From Jacaranda mimosifolia (taxonomy: Eukaryota; Streptophyta; Magnoliopsida; Lamiales; Bignoniaceae): DNA of 64,000 nt. Within the stretch, counting starts at the first letter, position 1, and every line of letters begins with the position of its first letter. Both the position numbers and the translations under genes were made by a program. Location of the stretch: contig CM032124.1 in assembly GCA_018894105.1 (NCBI GenBank), forward strand, positions 47,501-111,500, given 5' to 3'. A model generated the notes under the pieces. It was not told the origin of the DNA, ran no database searches, and saw only the letters and a list, made by a program, of their open reading frames with translations. Shown here piece by piece: positions 33,142 through 44,329 of the stretch.

Positions 33142-34110
33142 CAATTATGGCATGCTTTGTGTGGAGGTTGTTGAATAACTGGGTTCCAGTGGATGTATGC
33201 ATCCAAGCAAAAGGCATTCAGCTAGCGTCAAAGTGTTTGTGTTGCTCAAATATTGAATCATTGCATCATCTTTCCTTACATGGAACGGGGGCTCATAGAA
33301 CCTGGGAACATTTCGCCAAAGTCTTCAATATCACTTTGCCAGAAACCTGTAGTATTATATTGATGATTAACCACTAGAGAAACTCTACTCCTGTGAAATG
33401 AAGTAACCATATTTGACTGGTTATCGCGCTCCTGATTTGCTGGTTTCTATGGCTAGAAATGAACGATACGAAGCATAGGCCTAAAAGCTTTTCCTCATCA
33501 CATGTGATAAGTTATGTATACCAACACCTTAGGCTCTTATTCAAGAGTAAGCTTATGAACAAATGCATGTGGCGAGGAGATATTACCATTACAAAAGCCT
33601 TGAGCTTTAATTTTCAATGCGCCAAACCGAAACTGGCTAAGAAGTTGATCTAGGATATGCTAACTAATAGATGGCTGAAACTCAACTCAGATGGCGTGTC
33701 AAAAAAGATATCTAACTTGGTTGGGTGTGGTGGCATAATAAGCAATGAGAGGGGTCATACGGTTCTTGCATATTCAGAATTTATGGGGACCAAAACTAAC
33801 ATTATAGTAGAACTCTTTGCTTTGGATAGGGGCCTCGATTTATGCTTACAAAGAGGTTTGAATTCTATCGGGATTGAGGTTGATGCTCTACTCCTTATTC
33901 ACTTGATAGAAAACCCATTTTTTGTTGCATGGGAATACTAACATATGCTCATTAAAGTGTTGAACAAGCTTAAAAGCTTAAGGTACAAAATCTGACATAT
34001 ACATTAAGAAGGGAATATGGCTGCTGATTAGTTGGTGAATGAAGCTTGTGAGTCTCAATCTTTTAAGATTTATTCAGCACAAGATATTGAAGGAGAAGTT
34101 TGAGGTATCC
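33142..34110 (+). pseudogene. LINE-2 ORF2 C-terminus (zinc region, RNase H)
   Basis: The open segment 33147-33377 reads FVWRLLNNWVPVD, ASKCLCCSNIESLHHLSLHG, the Cys/His zinc-binding segment found downstream of RT in plant L1-type LINEs. The bridge 33459-33653 includes KCMWRGDITITKALSFNF. The RNase H segment 33657-33941 reads RWLKLNSDGVSKKISNLVGC, then ELFALDRGLDLCLQRGLNSI and IEVDALLLIHLIENPFF. It keeps the first Asp (SDGV) and Glu (VELFAL) positions. Stops at 33375 and 33940 and lost frames afterwards make it a pseudogene. Confidence 0.85.
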
Positions 34111-34591
34111 TTATGTGTGACCAAATGAAAATGCCGTATATTCGTTTAAAATTATTATTGTATTCCTACTTATTATAAAAGGTCTAAATATGGAGCTCAT
34201 GATTTCTATTTGCTTTAGCTGGATTGAGATTCCATGGCTTCTAGGTCAATTTTATATTAAAGGAGATAGTAGACTGAAAATTGGCCCAATTGATGCACTG
34301 GGCCAAAGGAACTCTCAAGATTCATGGGCTAGAACCTAGGCTGATAACAGGCTAGACTGGATACTGAGCACGAAAGGTGACTGTGTCGGATTAGGCTTTA
34401 TTTGAAGATAAAATTTCCATACGGACTGGAAGAATGACAAACGAACTAGGGTAAAGAGAATGGGACTGGGTTGGTGAAAGCTAAGCTGATGATGTTAGTG
34501 GGTAGGTGATTCAATGAGCTGACTAGCTGGGCTAGCCAGAAGGTTCTTGGGCTGAAGGCATTGGGCCAAATGAATGGGGGGCTTCCACACT

Positions 34592-34675
34592 AAAAATTTG
34601 ACAACAGAACCAAGACTTGAACCTAGTTCATAGGCTATGGGAGCACTTACCCAGTTAAGCTAGAAGGGATCCGAT
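34592..34675 (-). ncRNA. tRNA-like (Pol III-type) unit in LINE-2 3' UTR
   Basis: On the minus strand, TAGCTTAACTGG (A-box-like, 34662-34651) is followed 39 bases later by GGTTCAAGTCTTGG (B-box-like, 34623-34610) and then by TTTTT (34596-34592), a Pol III terminator. The bases around the B box can form a TPsiC-like stem-loop. No complete cloverleaf or acceptor stem is evident, so this is not a functional tRNA. It is either a tRNA-derived SINE piece or a feature of the LINE tail. A second copy is at 44040-44125. Confidence 0.45.
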
Positions 34676-34868
34676 GCCCAATCCACACCATCATTTTAAC
34701 TAAAACTTTGTAGATTGATGAATCGTAAGGGAGTAAGTCACTACTTTTTTATTGCTTCCAATTTGACATTCTTGTAATCACCTTTCTTTTGCTAATATAT
34801 ATGGTGGGGGTTCATAACCCCATTGCCATGGCACATGCAATTTTTTTTAAAAAGAAAAAAGAAAAAAA

Positions 34869-34890
34869 CCTAATCCCTAAACCCTAAACC
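34869..34890 (+). repeat. Telomere-like motif at LINE junction
   Basis: About three CCCTAAA-type units (CCTAATCCCTAAACCCTAAA then CC) lie between the A-rich tail of LINE-2 and the truncated RT of LINE-3. Similar stretches occur at the heads of LINE-D and LINE-E. Confidence 0.8.
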
Positions 34891-37393
34891 TTCTGGAAAT
34901 CACCACTTCGCAACTTTATGGCTGCATCAATAGTTCTTATTCCTAAAGTCAAGAATCTAACCACATGGAAAGATTTCTGACATGTTAACTTATGAAACGT
35001 CATTAGCGAAATCCTCACTAAGCTTTTAAATAACTAATTTGCTAATCTCTTGCCAAAAATAATTTCCCCCTCACATAGTGTGTTTGTGAGAAACAGACTA
35101 ATATCATACAATGATTTGATGGCACATGAACTTATTCACTACTTGGGCCAAAAAGGAAAAGGTGCTAATGTCGTACTTAAACTTGACATGGAAAAAGCAT
35201 ACAACTGGGTCCAGTGGCAATTCCTATACAAGGTTTTAACTAAACTTGGGTTTCCTGAAACTTAGGTTAATCGTGTCAAAAAAATTATTGAATTTTGTTT
35301 TTTTTTATTATTATTATTATTAATAGAGAGAGCTCTTGCTTTTTCAAATCAACTAGTGGTTTAAGACAAGGTGATCCCTTGTCCGTAGCCCTCTTTGTTA
35401 TCATGGCGGAATTCCTTCCTTAGAGCCTTAATCTCATGTTCCAAAATAATCAAAACATGTGGTATAATACCCGAGGTGCCTAGATGGTCTCCCACTTAGT
35501 ATTTGCTAATGATATTATGATCTTCACAAATAGTAACAACACTGGGCTCAAAAATATTATGGAATTCTTAAACTACTATAAAAAGGTGTTAGGTCAAAAA
35601 GGGAACTCAGGCAAAAGCTCATTCATTACAAATAAAAAAAACTCCAAGTCTGAATACTAAATGAATTTTTGGTATTACAGGCTTTGGTCTCAAACACTTT
35701 TTTGTTATTTATCTCGGGGCTCCTTTCTATGCAAGCAAAAAAAATTGTCCTCTTTTTGGAATTTATCAAAAAAAATTAGGAACAAGATAACTGGATAGAA
35801 GAATTCCCTCTTTTTCTCATGGAGGAAGTCTCGCCCTTATAAAGAGTATCTTATACTCTATGCCTCTTCACTTTATGCAAGTACTAAGCCCCCCCAAATG
35901 TGTGATGGACCAAATTGAAAATTTATTTTCAAAATTTTTTTGGGGTTCATATGGTGGCCCTAAGAAAATATATTAGGCTAAATGGAGCAAGGTATGCTAC
36001 CCAATAGAGGAATGAGGGCTTGGTGTGAGGCAAATGGAGGATATTCTGATTGTATTCAGTTAAAAATATGGTGCTGTTTTAGGAACCAAAACTCACTATG
36101 GGCTAAATTCATGACATCTAAATATGCACCATACTTCCATCTAACTTGGGGAAAAGGCCATATTTCAAATCCCCAATCCAGCGAAATATGAGTAATATCA
36201 GAGAAGCTACAGAATCCCAATGCTACAAGACCCTGGGATATAGATGAATCTCATTCTGGAATGATCATTGGTTCACTGAGGAGACTATTGAGAACTTGGT
36301 TCCCAAACAAAACTAGAAGCATATGAAAATTAACTTTTAATAGGAGAATAATGATTGGAGCCCTCATAAACTATCTCAAGATATCCCAAACCCATTAGTA
36401 TAATGAATTTGTGAAGTTCTAATTGACATGGGAGGAAAGGATCAACTGACGTGAAAATTGACTAAGGATGGCAAATTCACCACCAAGGGAGTATGGAACC
36501 GTATTAGAAAATAAAAAACACTTCAGCAGTTATTCCAACGAATTTGAAACCTGTACCTCATAGCTACTATGTCAATATTTGCATGAAGACTCCTATAGAA
36601 CTGGATTCCTATAGATACAAGGCTTTAATCAAAAGGAATCAATCTGGCATCAAGATATATCTGTTGTGCTGACATTGAATCAACTCAACATATCTTCATT
36701 AATGGGACCGAAATTAAAAAACTTTAGAAATACTATTCTAGTATATTCAATATTTCAATACCAACAACATCTAGCATTTCCATGCCTTGGAATTAATAGA
36801 AAGGAATGAGTTCTGCTATAAGCAAAAAGCACATCAGGATCATCATTCCAATCCTTGTTTACTAGTTTAGATGGCTTGAGAGAAATGACGTGAAGCATAG
36901 AGGGTGGGCTTTCAAAGCAAGCAGAATTATTGCTAGAATGGACCAACACTGGAGGATAATTTATAGATGCAAAATAATAAAGGTGAACATTTGGAGAGGT
37001 GATATCAACATTGTTAAAAATATGGGGTTTATGTTTACAAACCATAGGAAAATAAAGGTTACGTGTGTGCAATGGATAAAGCCAAAGGAAAAATGGTCTA
37101 AGCTTGGAGTAAGTGTTATTGTGCATGATGAGCACAGTAATGCGACTTTAGCATTCAATAAATATCTGGGAGTAACTACAAACATAATGGATGAGATTAG
37201 TGCTCTCGAACGCCAACTGGAGATTTATTGCGAGAAAGGTATTCAAAATCTATAGATCGAAATGGATGTGCTATAGTTATTGCTATTATTCAGCAAACAG
37301 ACAAAGGAGCATGTAAATACAACATAATCTAATGAAAATAAGGAACATTCTTAAAAAGATTACACCCACAAGTTGCATTTGACTGTATCCTGA
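34891..37393 (+). mobile_element. LINE-3: truncated LINE
   Basis: Begins directly after the telomere-like motif, inside the RT fingers, and continues through palm, zinc region and most of RNase H. It is cut at about 37393, where the head of LINE-C begins. No own 3' UTR or poly(A) is present. Confidence 0.8.
34891..37393 (+). pseudogene. LINE-3 ORF2 remnant
   Basis: The RT begins with MAASIVLIPKVKNLTTWKDF. The frame 35050-35265 has SPSHSVFVRNRLISYNDLMA and VVLKLDMEKAYNWVQWQFLY, where the D of LDM is the first palm aspartate. Around 35500 the catalytic box reads VFANDIMIFTNSN (FADD changed to FAND). An RT C-terminal block with KSILYSMPLHFMQVL lies near 35845-35885. The zinc-region remnant (CCADIESTQHIFINGTE) is near 36660-36710. 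The RNase H segment lies in 36890-37255 and includes MKHRGWAFKASRIIARM and NIWRGDINIVKNMGFMF, ending at about 37393. Frameshifts and stops are frequent. A TTA microsatellite (35306-35323) sits in the RT. Confidence 0.8.
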
Positions 37394-37616
37394 ACACACC
37401 TCGCCGCCACCCGCCACCCGCCACCAGCAGCCAGTACTCTCATTTCTAGCATTTTCTCACTCCCGATGCCCTTTTTGTCGCTGTCTTAAACCTCTAGTTT
37501 CTCGATCCCTCTTGGGCCCACTCACAAGTAACCCTTGGGATCGAAAACTCTTTGGCTTTCTCAATTGCATTTGAGCATCAAATTTTCTTTTGATGAATTT
37601 CTTGTATGATTGACTA

Positions 37617-39537
37617 TGGAGACACAAAATTTTAGCCTACGTAGGTCATACAAGGAGCTACTTGCGACTTTCGAAGCAAGGACAAGAGCTCCAAGAACCA
37701 TACGAAGTTCAACTACTACCAATCCCTATCGGGGTATCTTCAACTGAGGATGGGGAACCGTGGATCTGACTTACTAAAGAAGAGATGGCACCTTTTGTGG
37801 ACCAATATAAATTTACTCTCATCGGGAAATTTTCTCATAGGTTCCCAACCATGGATGAATTGGAAGTTTGTTTTGATTCTTTGAAATTGAAAGGAGGCTA
37901 ATTTGTTCAAATTCTTGATTTAAAGAATATTCTGATAATCCTCTCATTTGAAGAAGATTACTTGAGAATATGGTTGAGAGGATTTTGATTCGTCAAATGA
38001 TATCCAATGAGACTCTTCAAGTGGACACTGGATTTCAATCCTAAACAAGAGTGCTCTATTGTACCAGTGTAGATTCAGTTGTCGGGACTCCCGGTTCATG
38101 TGATTGAGAAAAATATTTTTCATGCCTTGATTAAACTAATTGGTCGCCCACTCAAGATGGATAAGGCCACTGCAAATAAATCCAAATTGAGTGTTACCTG
38201 AGTTTGTGTTAAGGTGAACTTGGAAAACCCTCGGCCTAAGGTTACCAATATTAGTGTGGGTGATAAAACTTGAAGGCAAAAAATTATGTATGAGAATTTA
38301 CCCAAGTTATGCTCCTTTCTTGTAAGCACTAGGGACATGGGATAGATAACTGCTATGAAAATAGGAATGTTCCTAGGCCTCAAACAAACAGAAAACCTCA
38401 AGACACAAGAAAGGGACAATAAAATGAGAAAGCATTTGTCGTGTTTAATCCTAATCCTTCCACTGAATTTTTTAGGGCAGAACGTAGAAATAGAAGATCA
38501 TCATTTAGTGGTTGTGGAAAGGATCCGTTCACTGTTGATGTGCAACAAAATAGGTTCGATGTCCTATCTCCAAAAGAAGCTCCTGCTCGAACAGAGGCCC
38601 ATGACGATATGAATGAATCCCTACTCAAAACAAGGGTAAAGAGAATAATTATTGAAGATAATGATATCTTTTATGTTGGAGAACCATCTAACATTGGAAC
38701 ATTCTTGCACGCATATATGGAACTAAATAGCTCAGATTCTGAGAATGGTCTTGTTGTTGAGAAAAGAGTTGCTGAAATTAAGAAAGCTAGTGATAATGGC
38801 GCGAAAGTTGGTGATAATGTTGATGTAGAGAAAAGTGTTGATAATGGTCATAATGGTGAGAAAGGTGCTTCTAGTAGTGTGGAAGCATTTAATGATAGTG
38901 AGGTTAATGGGGGACAAAATGATGGTGTCTCTCTCTCGAAATTAATGAAGGCCAGCTCCACTATTTTGGTAGCTCTTTCCAATTATAAAGGTGATAATGG
39001 GGTACAAATTGACAAGCCTAAAGCCATAGCACCTAAGGAGGCTCTCACATGTATGGAAATTGAATATAAATTCAAAGAAATTGGTTCTAGACAAGCAAGT
39101 AAACATATATGCTCCTCTAATTCAGAACCCACCAATAGTTTAGAACCCTTCCCTAATTTAGTTTCTTCATATGTTAAGAGTCAACAGGGAATATCTAATA
39201 TGAAATTAATGCCATGCACACTCAATGAAGAGGCTTTGCATGGGACGAAATTTAGTTCTCAAACTTCGAATGAGCACTTTTCATTTTTCTCGAGCACTCA
39301 GTCTTATGGTCCAAATGAAGAGTAAAGCCTCCATGAATAGAAATATAGACAAGTGAAAGCAGAAATTATGGTAGAGGTAAGGGTTTCTAGACGTAGAAGT
39401 AAATCTTTTGGGGAACCCGACAACAAACGCGGCTCTGAATTTGTAGTAGCAAAAAAAGGTCCTATTATGCCAAGGAGAATTTGTACAAGAAGCTACTCTC
39501 AAGCAATGGTTTCCCATTCACCATCCCCAGAATGAAT
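37617..39537 (+). pseudogene. LINE-C ORF1 (DUF4283, zinc knuckle)
   Basis: The first ATG in a suitable frame is at 37617 (METQNFSLRRS). A DUF4283-like domain spans about 37810-38210 with KFTLIGKFSHRFPTMDELEV, WTLDFNPKQECSIVPV and IQLSGLPVHVIEKNIFHALI. It is followed by KLCSF and CKH-x-GHGIDNCYE at about 38310-38355, a CCHC zinc knuckle broken by a frameshift and a stop. The long frame 38441-39325 is an Asn/Ser/Glu-rich tail with no recognised fold (38441-38640 FNPNPSTEFFRAERRNRRSS). A last piece at 39353-39535 is basic (VSRRRSKSFGEPDNKRGSEF). Plant L1 ORF1 proteins bind element RNA, and the knuckle and DUF4283 are typical of them. Confidence 0.8.
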
Positions 39538-42500
39538 TTCCTAGTGTGGAATGTTAAAGGGGTAGGTACCCTTGATAAACAGAAACATATTCGTAGATTA
39601 TGCAAGAGAACTAAACTAATAATGTTAGTGATTATTGAACCAAAAATTAATTAAGATGACAGATACTTTTTTTGAAGATTAGAGTTTGATTACATTGTCG
39701 GCAATTAGACGAACAAAGTTTGGTACCTCTGGAAAGAAGGGATTCAAGTCGACCTCCTTCTTGATCATGAACAACTTCTTCATTTGCGAATCTTTGGAGA
39801 TACATACCTAGTAGGTTTCAATTGTACCTAGATTTATGTGAAGCATACAAGAGCATATAGAAGAGTGTTGTGGGATAAACTGAGGGACCTTTGCCAAGAC
39901 TCGAACCCCTAGTTTGTTAGTGGAGACTTCAACGTAGTCCTTAGACATGATGAGTGAAATAGAGGTACTCCTCCTAAGTTTAAAGCTATCGAAGAATTTG
40001 CAAATGCCTTACTTGATTATAGATTAATAGATTCTAACTTTAAGGGCTCACAATTCACATGGACTTGTACTAGGTTGTGGCAATGCTTGGATAGATATGT
40101 TTTCAACAGCTCATGGCTCCAAGCCTTTCCTAATACTAGGATCTAACACCTCAATTGAGCTATTTCTTATTACTATCCCCTTCTCTTTTCCATGCAATGT
40201 GAGACTAAAATTGGCACATCATCCTTTCAATTTCAAAATATGTAGAGCAAACATCCAAAATTCTTTGAGTTTGTTGAAAAAATATGGCAAGCCCCTATTT
40301 TTGGCAGTCGTATGATAAAATTCCAACATAAACTTTTTAACCTTAAGTTCCAGTTGAAAATTTGGAATCATGATGTCTTTGGGAATATCTTCCAGAATAT
40401 TGAACAAGCATAGGAAAATGAGGCCAAATGGCAGAAGGCATATGATCAAAATCCATCAGAAAATAATCTCATTAACATAAACAAGTTATCAGCAAAAGTA
40501 ACCCATGCTTTGACTCTTGAGGAAATACATTGAAAACAAAAGGCGGCATGTCGATGGATTTCAGAAGGTGAATAAAACACCAAGTTCTTTCATGCGATGG
40601 TAAAGAAAAAGTAAAAATCGATATAAATAAAATATAGGACAACAACAATTGGGTGACAAAACAAAATGAAGTGAAAGCTTCTGGAGCTTTTTATTTCCAA
40701 GAAATCCTTGCTCCTAAATTAATGGAAAATCTTGTTGAAGATTATTTACAATGCATTCCTTGTATGTTTTCAGACGATGACTAAAAGAACCTATGCTCTA
40801 CCCCACATATAAGCAAGTGTATAATGTTGTGAAGGATATGTTTTTGAATAGTGCAATAGGCCCTGATGAATTTTTGGCCCATTTCTACCAATGTTGTTGG
40901 GAGATTATTGCTCAAGACCTCTATGAAGTTGTAATTGATTTCTTTTCTAGATTTCAGCCCCCTAAGAGCTATATGGCTACATTAATAGTACTTATCCTAA
41001 AAACTAATAACCCATGCTCGTGGAAAGACTTTCGCCCCATCAGTTTATGCAATGCAATAAGTAAGATTTTAACTAAACTTCTTAATACTCAGATTGTAGA
41101 TCTCTTACCCAAAATTATTGCTCCAGCACATAGTGGCTTTGTAAAATTCAGACTTATCTCAGATAATATTCTACTGGCCCAGGCACTTGTTCATAGCATT
41201 GCTCAGGCGAAGGATGATAGGAATGTTATTCTTAAACTGGATGTGGATCGAAAAAGCGTATGATAGGGTATAATGGCCATTCCTATATAAAGTATTTGCT
41301 AAGGTGGGGTTCTTGAAGATTTAGATCAACCATGTAAAAAGGATTATTGAACATTGCTAGTTCTCGGTGATAATTAATGGTGAGAGTACATGCTTTCTCA
41401 AATCACTTTGAGGACTAAGACAAGGAGATCTTATCTCCCCTGGCTTGTTTATTCTTGCTGCTAAATACCTCTCTTGGAGTTTGGATGAAATGTTTCAGGC
41501 TAATCAAAATATGTGGTATTGCACTAGAGGAGCGAAAATGATCTCCTACTTGGCATTCGCAGATGCTGTGATAATTTTCACCAACAGCAATGAGGATTAT
41601 CTTAAGAAGATCATGGAATTTCTTCAGCACTATGAAAAATTTTCTGGCCAAAGAGCTAATTGCAATAAGAGCTCGCTCATTACGGATAAGAAAACCCCAA
41701 GTTTACATATTCAATGGGCTTTTCATATTACAAGCTTTACCCTTAAACACTTGCCCATCAAATACTACGGGGTTCAACTATATACAAGTAACAAGAAAAC
41801 TATCCTTTTGCGGAGCTTATCCAAAAGGTTAGAAATAAGATTTCAGGCTGAAAAAAAGTCCCTTCTCTCCCACGATAGAAGGCTTGTGCTTGTTAAAAGT
41901 GTGTTACTCTCTATGCCATTGTACTTGATCCAGGTCTTGGACCCCCCGAAATGTGTGCTTGAACAATTGTAAAGACTTTTTTCCAAAAATTTTTGGGGAT
42001 CCATTGGAGGATAAAAGAAGATTCATTAGATCAAATGGAATGAAGTTTACCTTCCTAATAAAGAAAGTGGACTCGATATGGTGGCAATTTAGGAATCATT
42101 ACTCCCTCTGGGCTTAGTTTTTAGCTTCTAAATATACTCCCTACTTCCACCCCACGTGGGAAAAGATATCCTATTGCTCATCTCCAATCTGGATAAGATT
42201 AACAAAGATAAGGGATGCAGCTGAGGCATAATACTTTTGGACCTTGGGCAAGGGAGAGATTTTCTTTTAGCACGACAACTAGTTAGGGGATGAACTTATA
42301 AAAACCTTGGCATCACATGACCAATGGCATCACATGAAAGTTCTACTCCAATTCATGAGAATGGTTAAGATAAACTTCTATGGAAGTCCTTACTAGATGG
42401 AAAATTCTCTGTTAAAATCACTTGGAGACAAATTCGAAAAAAAAAACCAACTTAATGGATCTTTGAGGAAATATGGTGTCCAAACTTGACAGCAACCATG

Positions 42501-43505
42501 TCAATTTTTGCATGGAGACTTCTCTAGGATTGGATTTCAGTCGAATCTAGCTAGGATCCAAAAGAAAGGCATTAACCTAGCTTAAAAATGTACTTGTTGT
42601 ACAGACATTGAAATAACCCAACACCTATTCTTTGAGGGTCCAAAAACCACTAAAGTTTGGGAGTATTATGCTTAAATGTTTCAAGTTACTATGCCCAAAG
42701 CATCTAGCATTGTCAACTTGTGGAGTTATTAGAAGGGGATAGCTCCAGCGGGTGCTAAAAATTATGTGAGGATTCTAATCCTAATATTTATCTGTTAGTT
42801 CACGTGGCTTGAAGGCAATGATGCAAAACACAATGAAAACCTTTAAGGCTAGCCACATTATTTTTAAGGTGGAACAACACCTAAAACTACTATATAGGTG
42901 CAAAATTATGAAAAGAAAGATATGGAGAGGTGACTCTTATATTGCAAGAAAAATGGGGTTTCTATTTCAAAATGACCAAAGACAAAAAATGGTTATTGTC
43001 AGGTGGGAAAAACCCGATGAGGGTTGGTTTAAACTAAACATTGATGGAGCATCTCGGGGTAATCCATGAGTTTCAGGAGCTAAGGGTATACTTGGGATGA
43101 AAACGGATTGGTTGTGATGGCATTTTATGAATATTTGGGAGAAACAACTAATATTATTGCTGAATTGAATGCCCTAGAACATAATCTTAGACTATGTGTT
43201 GAAAAAATGATCCAAAACCTATAGATTGAAATAGATGCAGCTACTGTCATTGACATAGTTCAAAAAGTTGGTATCAGATCATGAAAGATACAGCATAAAC
43301 TCATAAGTATAAAGAATAATTTGACAAGAATTACAACTAAACTTACCTACATCTTTCTTGAAGCGAATATAGCAGCTGACCACCTAGCCAATATTGCATG
43401 TGACTAGAAGCAATCCAAGGTAATTGAAGCTAAAGATATTAAAGGTGAATTGAGAGGAATTATCCGATTTGATGGAATGGGAATGCCAAATATTAGAGAA
43501 AAATA
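39532..43505 (+). pseudogene. LINE-C ORF2 (endonuclease, RT, zinc region, RNase H)
   Basis: Start chosen at MNFLVWNVKGVGTLDKQKHI, the usual first residues of plant L1 ORF2. It overlaps the end of the last ORF1 piece. The endonuclease has EPKIN, SGDFNVVLRHDE, SQFTWTCTRLWQCLDRYVFN (about 39920-40110). RT is at 40793-41972 with IGPDEFLAHFYQCCWEII, FRPISLCNAISKILTKLLN, GFVKFRLISDNILLAQAL and VILKLDVDRKS (frameshift at 41263). The catalytic box is FADAVIIF near 41558 (second Asp lost). The zinc region is at about 42475-42660 (CTCCTDIEITQHLFFEG) and RNase H begins at FKLNIDGASRGNP (43029-43067). More than ten stops and shifts. Confidence 0.85.
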
Positions 43506-44298
43506 ATATTTATTTACTTGTTAGTTCTTCCTCACTTCCAAATATCCTTCTTTAACTAGAACATAATCCCAAAAATTCTAGGAAATTTGTTCTACAAGAA
43601 CTGGGCATGGCGAGGTGATGGGGAACTTGAGTCTTGCATAGATGAGCATGGCTTTTGCATAGAAATGCATACCAAGGTGTGAACTGGGTCTTGCATGAAC
43701 GTGCATGGTGTGAAAAGGAAATTAGGTTGCCGAAAATAGGTTTTACATAACTACTTTGAACATTTTCTGGGCACTCATGTCTTTGGGCTGAGAAAAATCA
43801 TAAAAGTTGGGCTTAGTGTTGAGAAGGGACTTTAATGGAAAAGATGGGCTGATGACTAGTGAAATTCTTGATAGGCTAAATAAATTATCAATCAGGCTAA
43901 GTTTTTTGATGGAAATAAGTGAAAAAGTCTTTTGATGGGCCGAATAAATTAATTGTAGATTGGGCTGATGAGTTCTATTATGAGCTAGTGAAGATCAACT
44001 TTGGAGCTGCTGATCCCTCAAAGTAATTAGGCTTGTATCAAAAAGGTACCAGCTTGAGCTACATAAGACTCGATCCTAGGCCAAAACTTAGGGGGAGCTA
44101 CATCCTATCCAAATTGGCTAAGGAGAAAAACTTTACTCAAATTTGCAACTTGGGACAATTTAAGATATTTCGGTGAATGGAATTTTCTTCTTTTAATCTT
44201 GTAAGGAAGAAGTCCTTCTTTTTTTCTGCTTTTCTTTATCTCTATGTACCTTTTTATTTTGATAATATACATAGTAAGGGTTATGCCAAAAAAAAAAC
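43506..44298 (+). other. LINE-C 3' UTR and A-tail
   Basis: Non-coding. Contains a repeated TTGCATAGA/GAACGTGCATGG motif near 43635-43710 and many GGGCT words, like the LINE-2 3' UTR. It ends GATAATATACATAGTAAGGG then a 10-A tail, parallel to GCTAATATATATGGTGGGGG in LINE-2 (34792-34811). This shared 3' end marks the two as one LINE family. Confidence 0.7.
44040..44125 (-). ncRNA. tRNA-like (Pol III-type) unit in LINE-C 3' UTR
   Basis: Minus strand: A-box-like TAGCCAATTTGG (44120-44109), B-box-like GGATCGAGTCTT (44076-44065), spacing 44 bases, then TTTTT (44044-44040). It aligns with the unit at 34592-34675 (shared TAGC..AA.TGG.TA, TCCC, CTAGG.TC.AGTCTT). Same position relative to the LINE tail and same antisense orientation. 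No intact acceptor stem. Confidence 0.45.
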
Positions 44299-44299
44299 G

Positions 44300-44313
44300 C
44301 TAAACCCTAAACC
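44300..44313 (+). repeat. Telomere-like motif at LINE-D head
   Basis: CTAAACCCTAAACC directly after the A-tail of LINE-C and 16 bases before the ORF1 ATG. Confidence 0.8.
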
Positions 44314-44329
44314 AAAAAACAAAAAAAAC

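Larger units (their letters stand above)
33142..34865 (+). mobile_element. LINE-2: 3' part of a LINE
   Basis: Contains the end of ORF2 (zinc region and RNase H) and a 3' UTR with repeated GGGCT/GGGCC words. It ends at a T8 and A-rich tail (about 34841-34868). The segment upstream of the zinc region is absent beyond the solo LTR. A tRNA-like sequence lies inside the 3' UTR on the opposite strand. Confidence 0.8.
37394..44298 (+). mobile_element. LINE-C: near full-length but degenerate LINE
   Basis: Has a GC-rich head (ACCCGCC-type 7-bp repeats at 37403-37430), ORF1, ORF2 with endonuclease, RT, zinc region and RNase H, a ~790-bp 3' UTR and a short A-tail (44288-44297). Total about 6.9 kb, close to a complete plant L1 element. 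All ORFs are interrupted. It adjoins truncated LINE-3 on the left and the head of LINE-D on the right. Confidence 0.85.

Noticed and set aside
34592..34675. Functional tRNA gene
   Set aside because: A- and B-box-like words are present, but no complete acceptor stem or convincing anticodon arm could be formed, so it is called tRNA-like only.
38441..39325. 294-codon ORF as an independent host gene
   Set aside because: It continues the LINE ORF1 downstream of the DUF4283 and zinc-knuckle remnants and is followed directly by the LINE ORF2 start.
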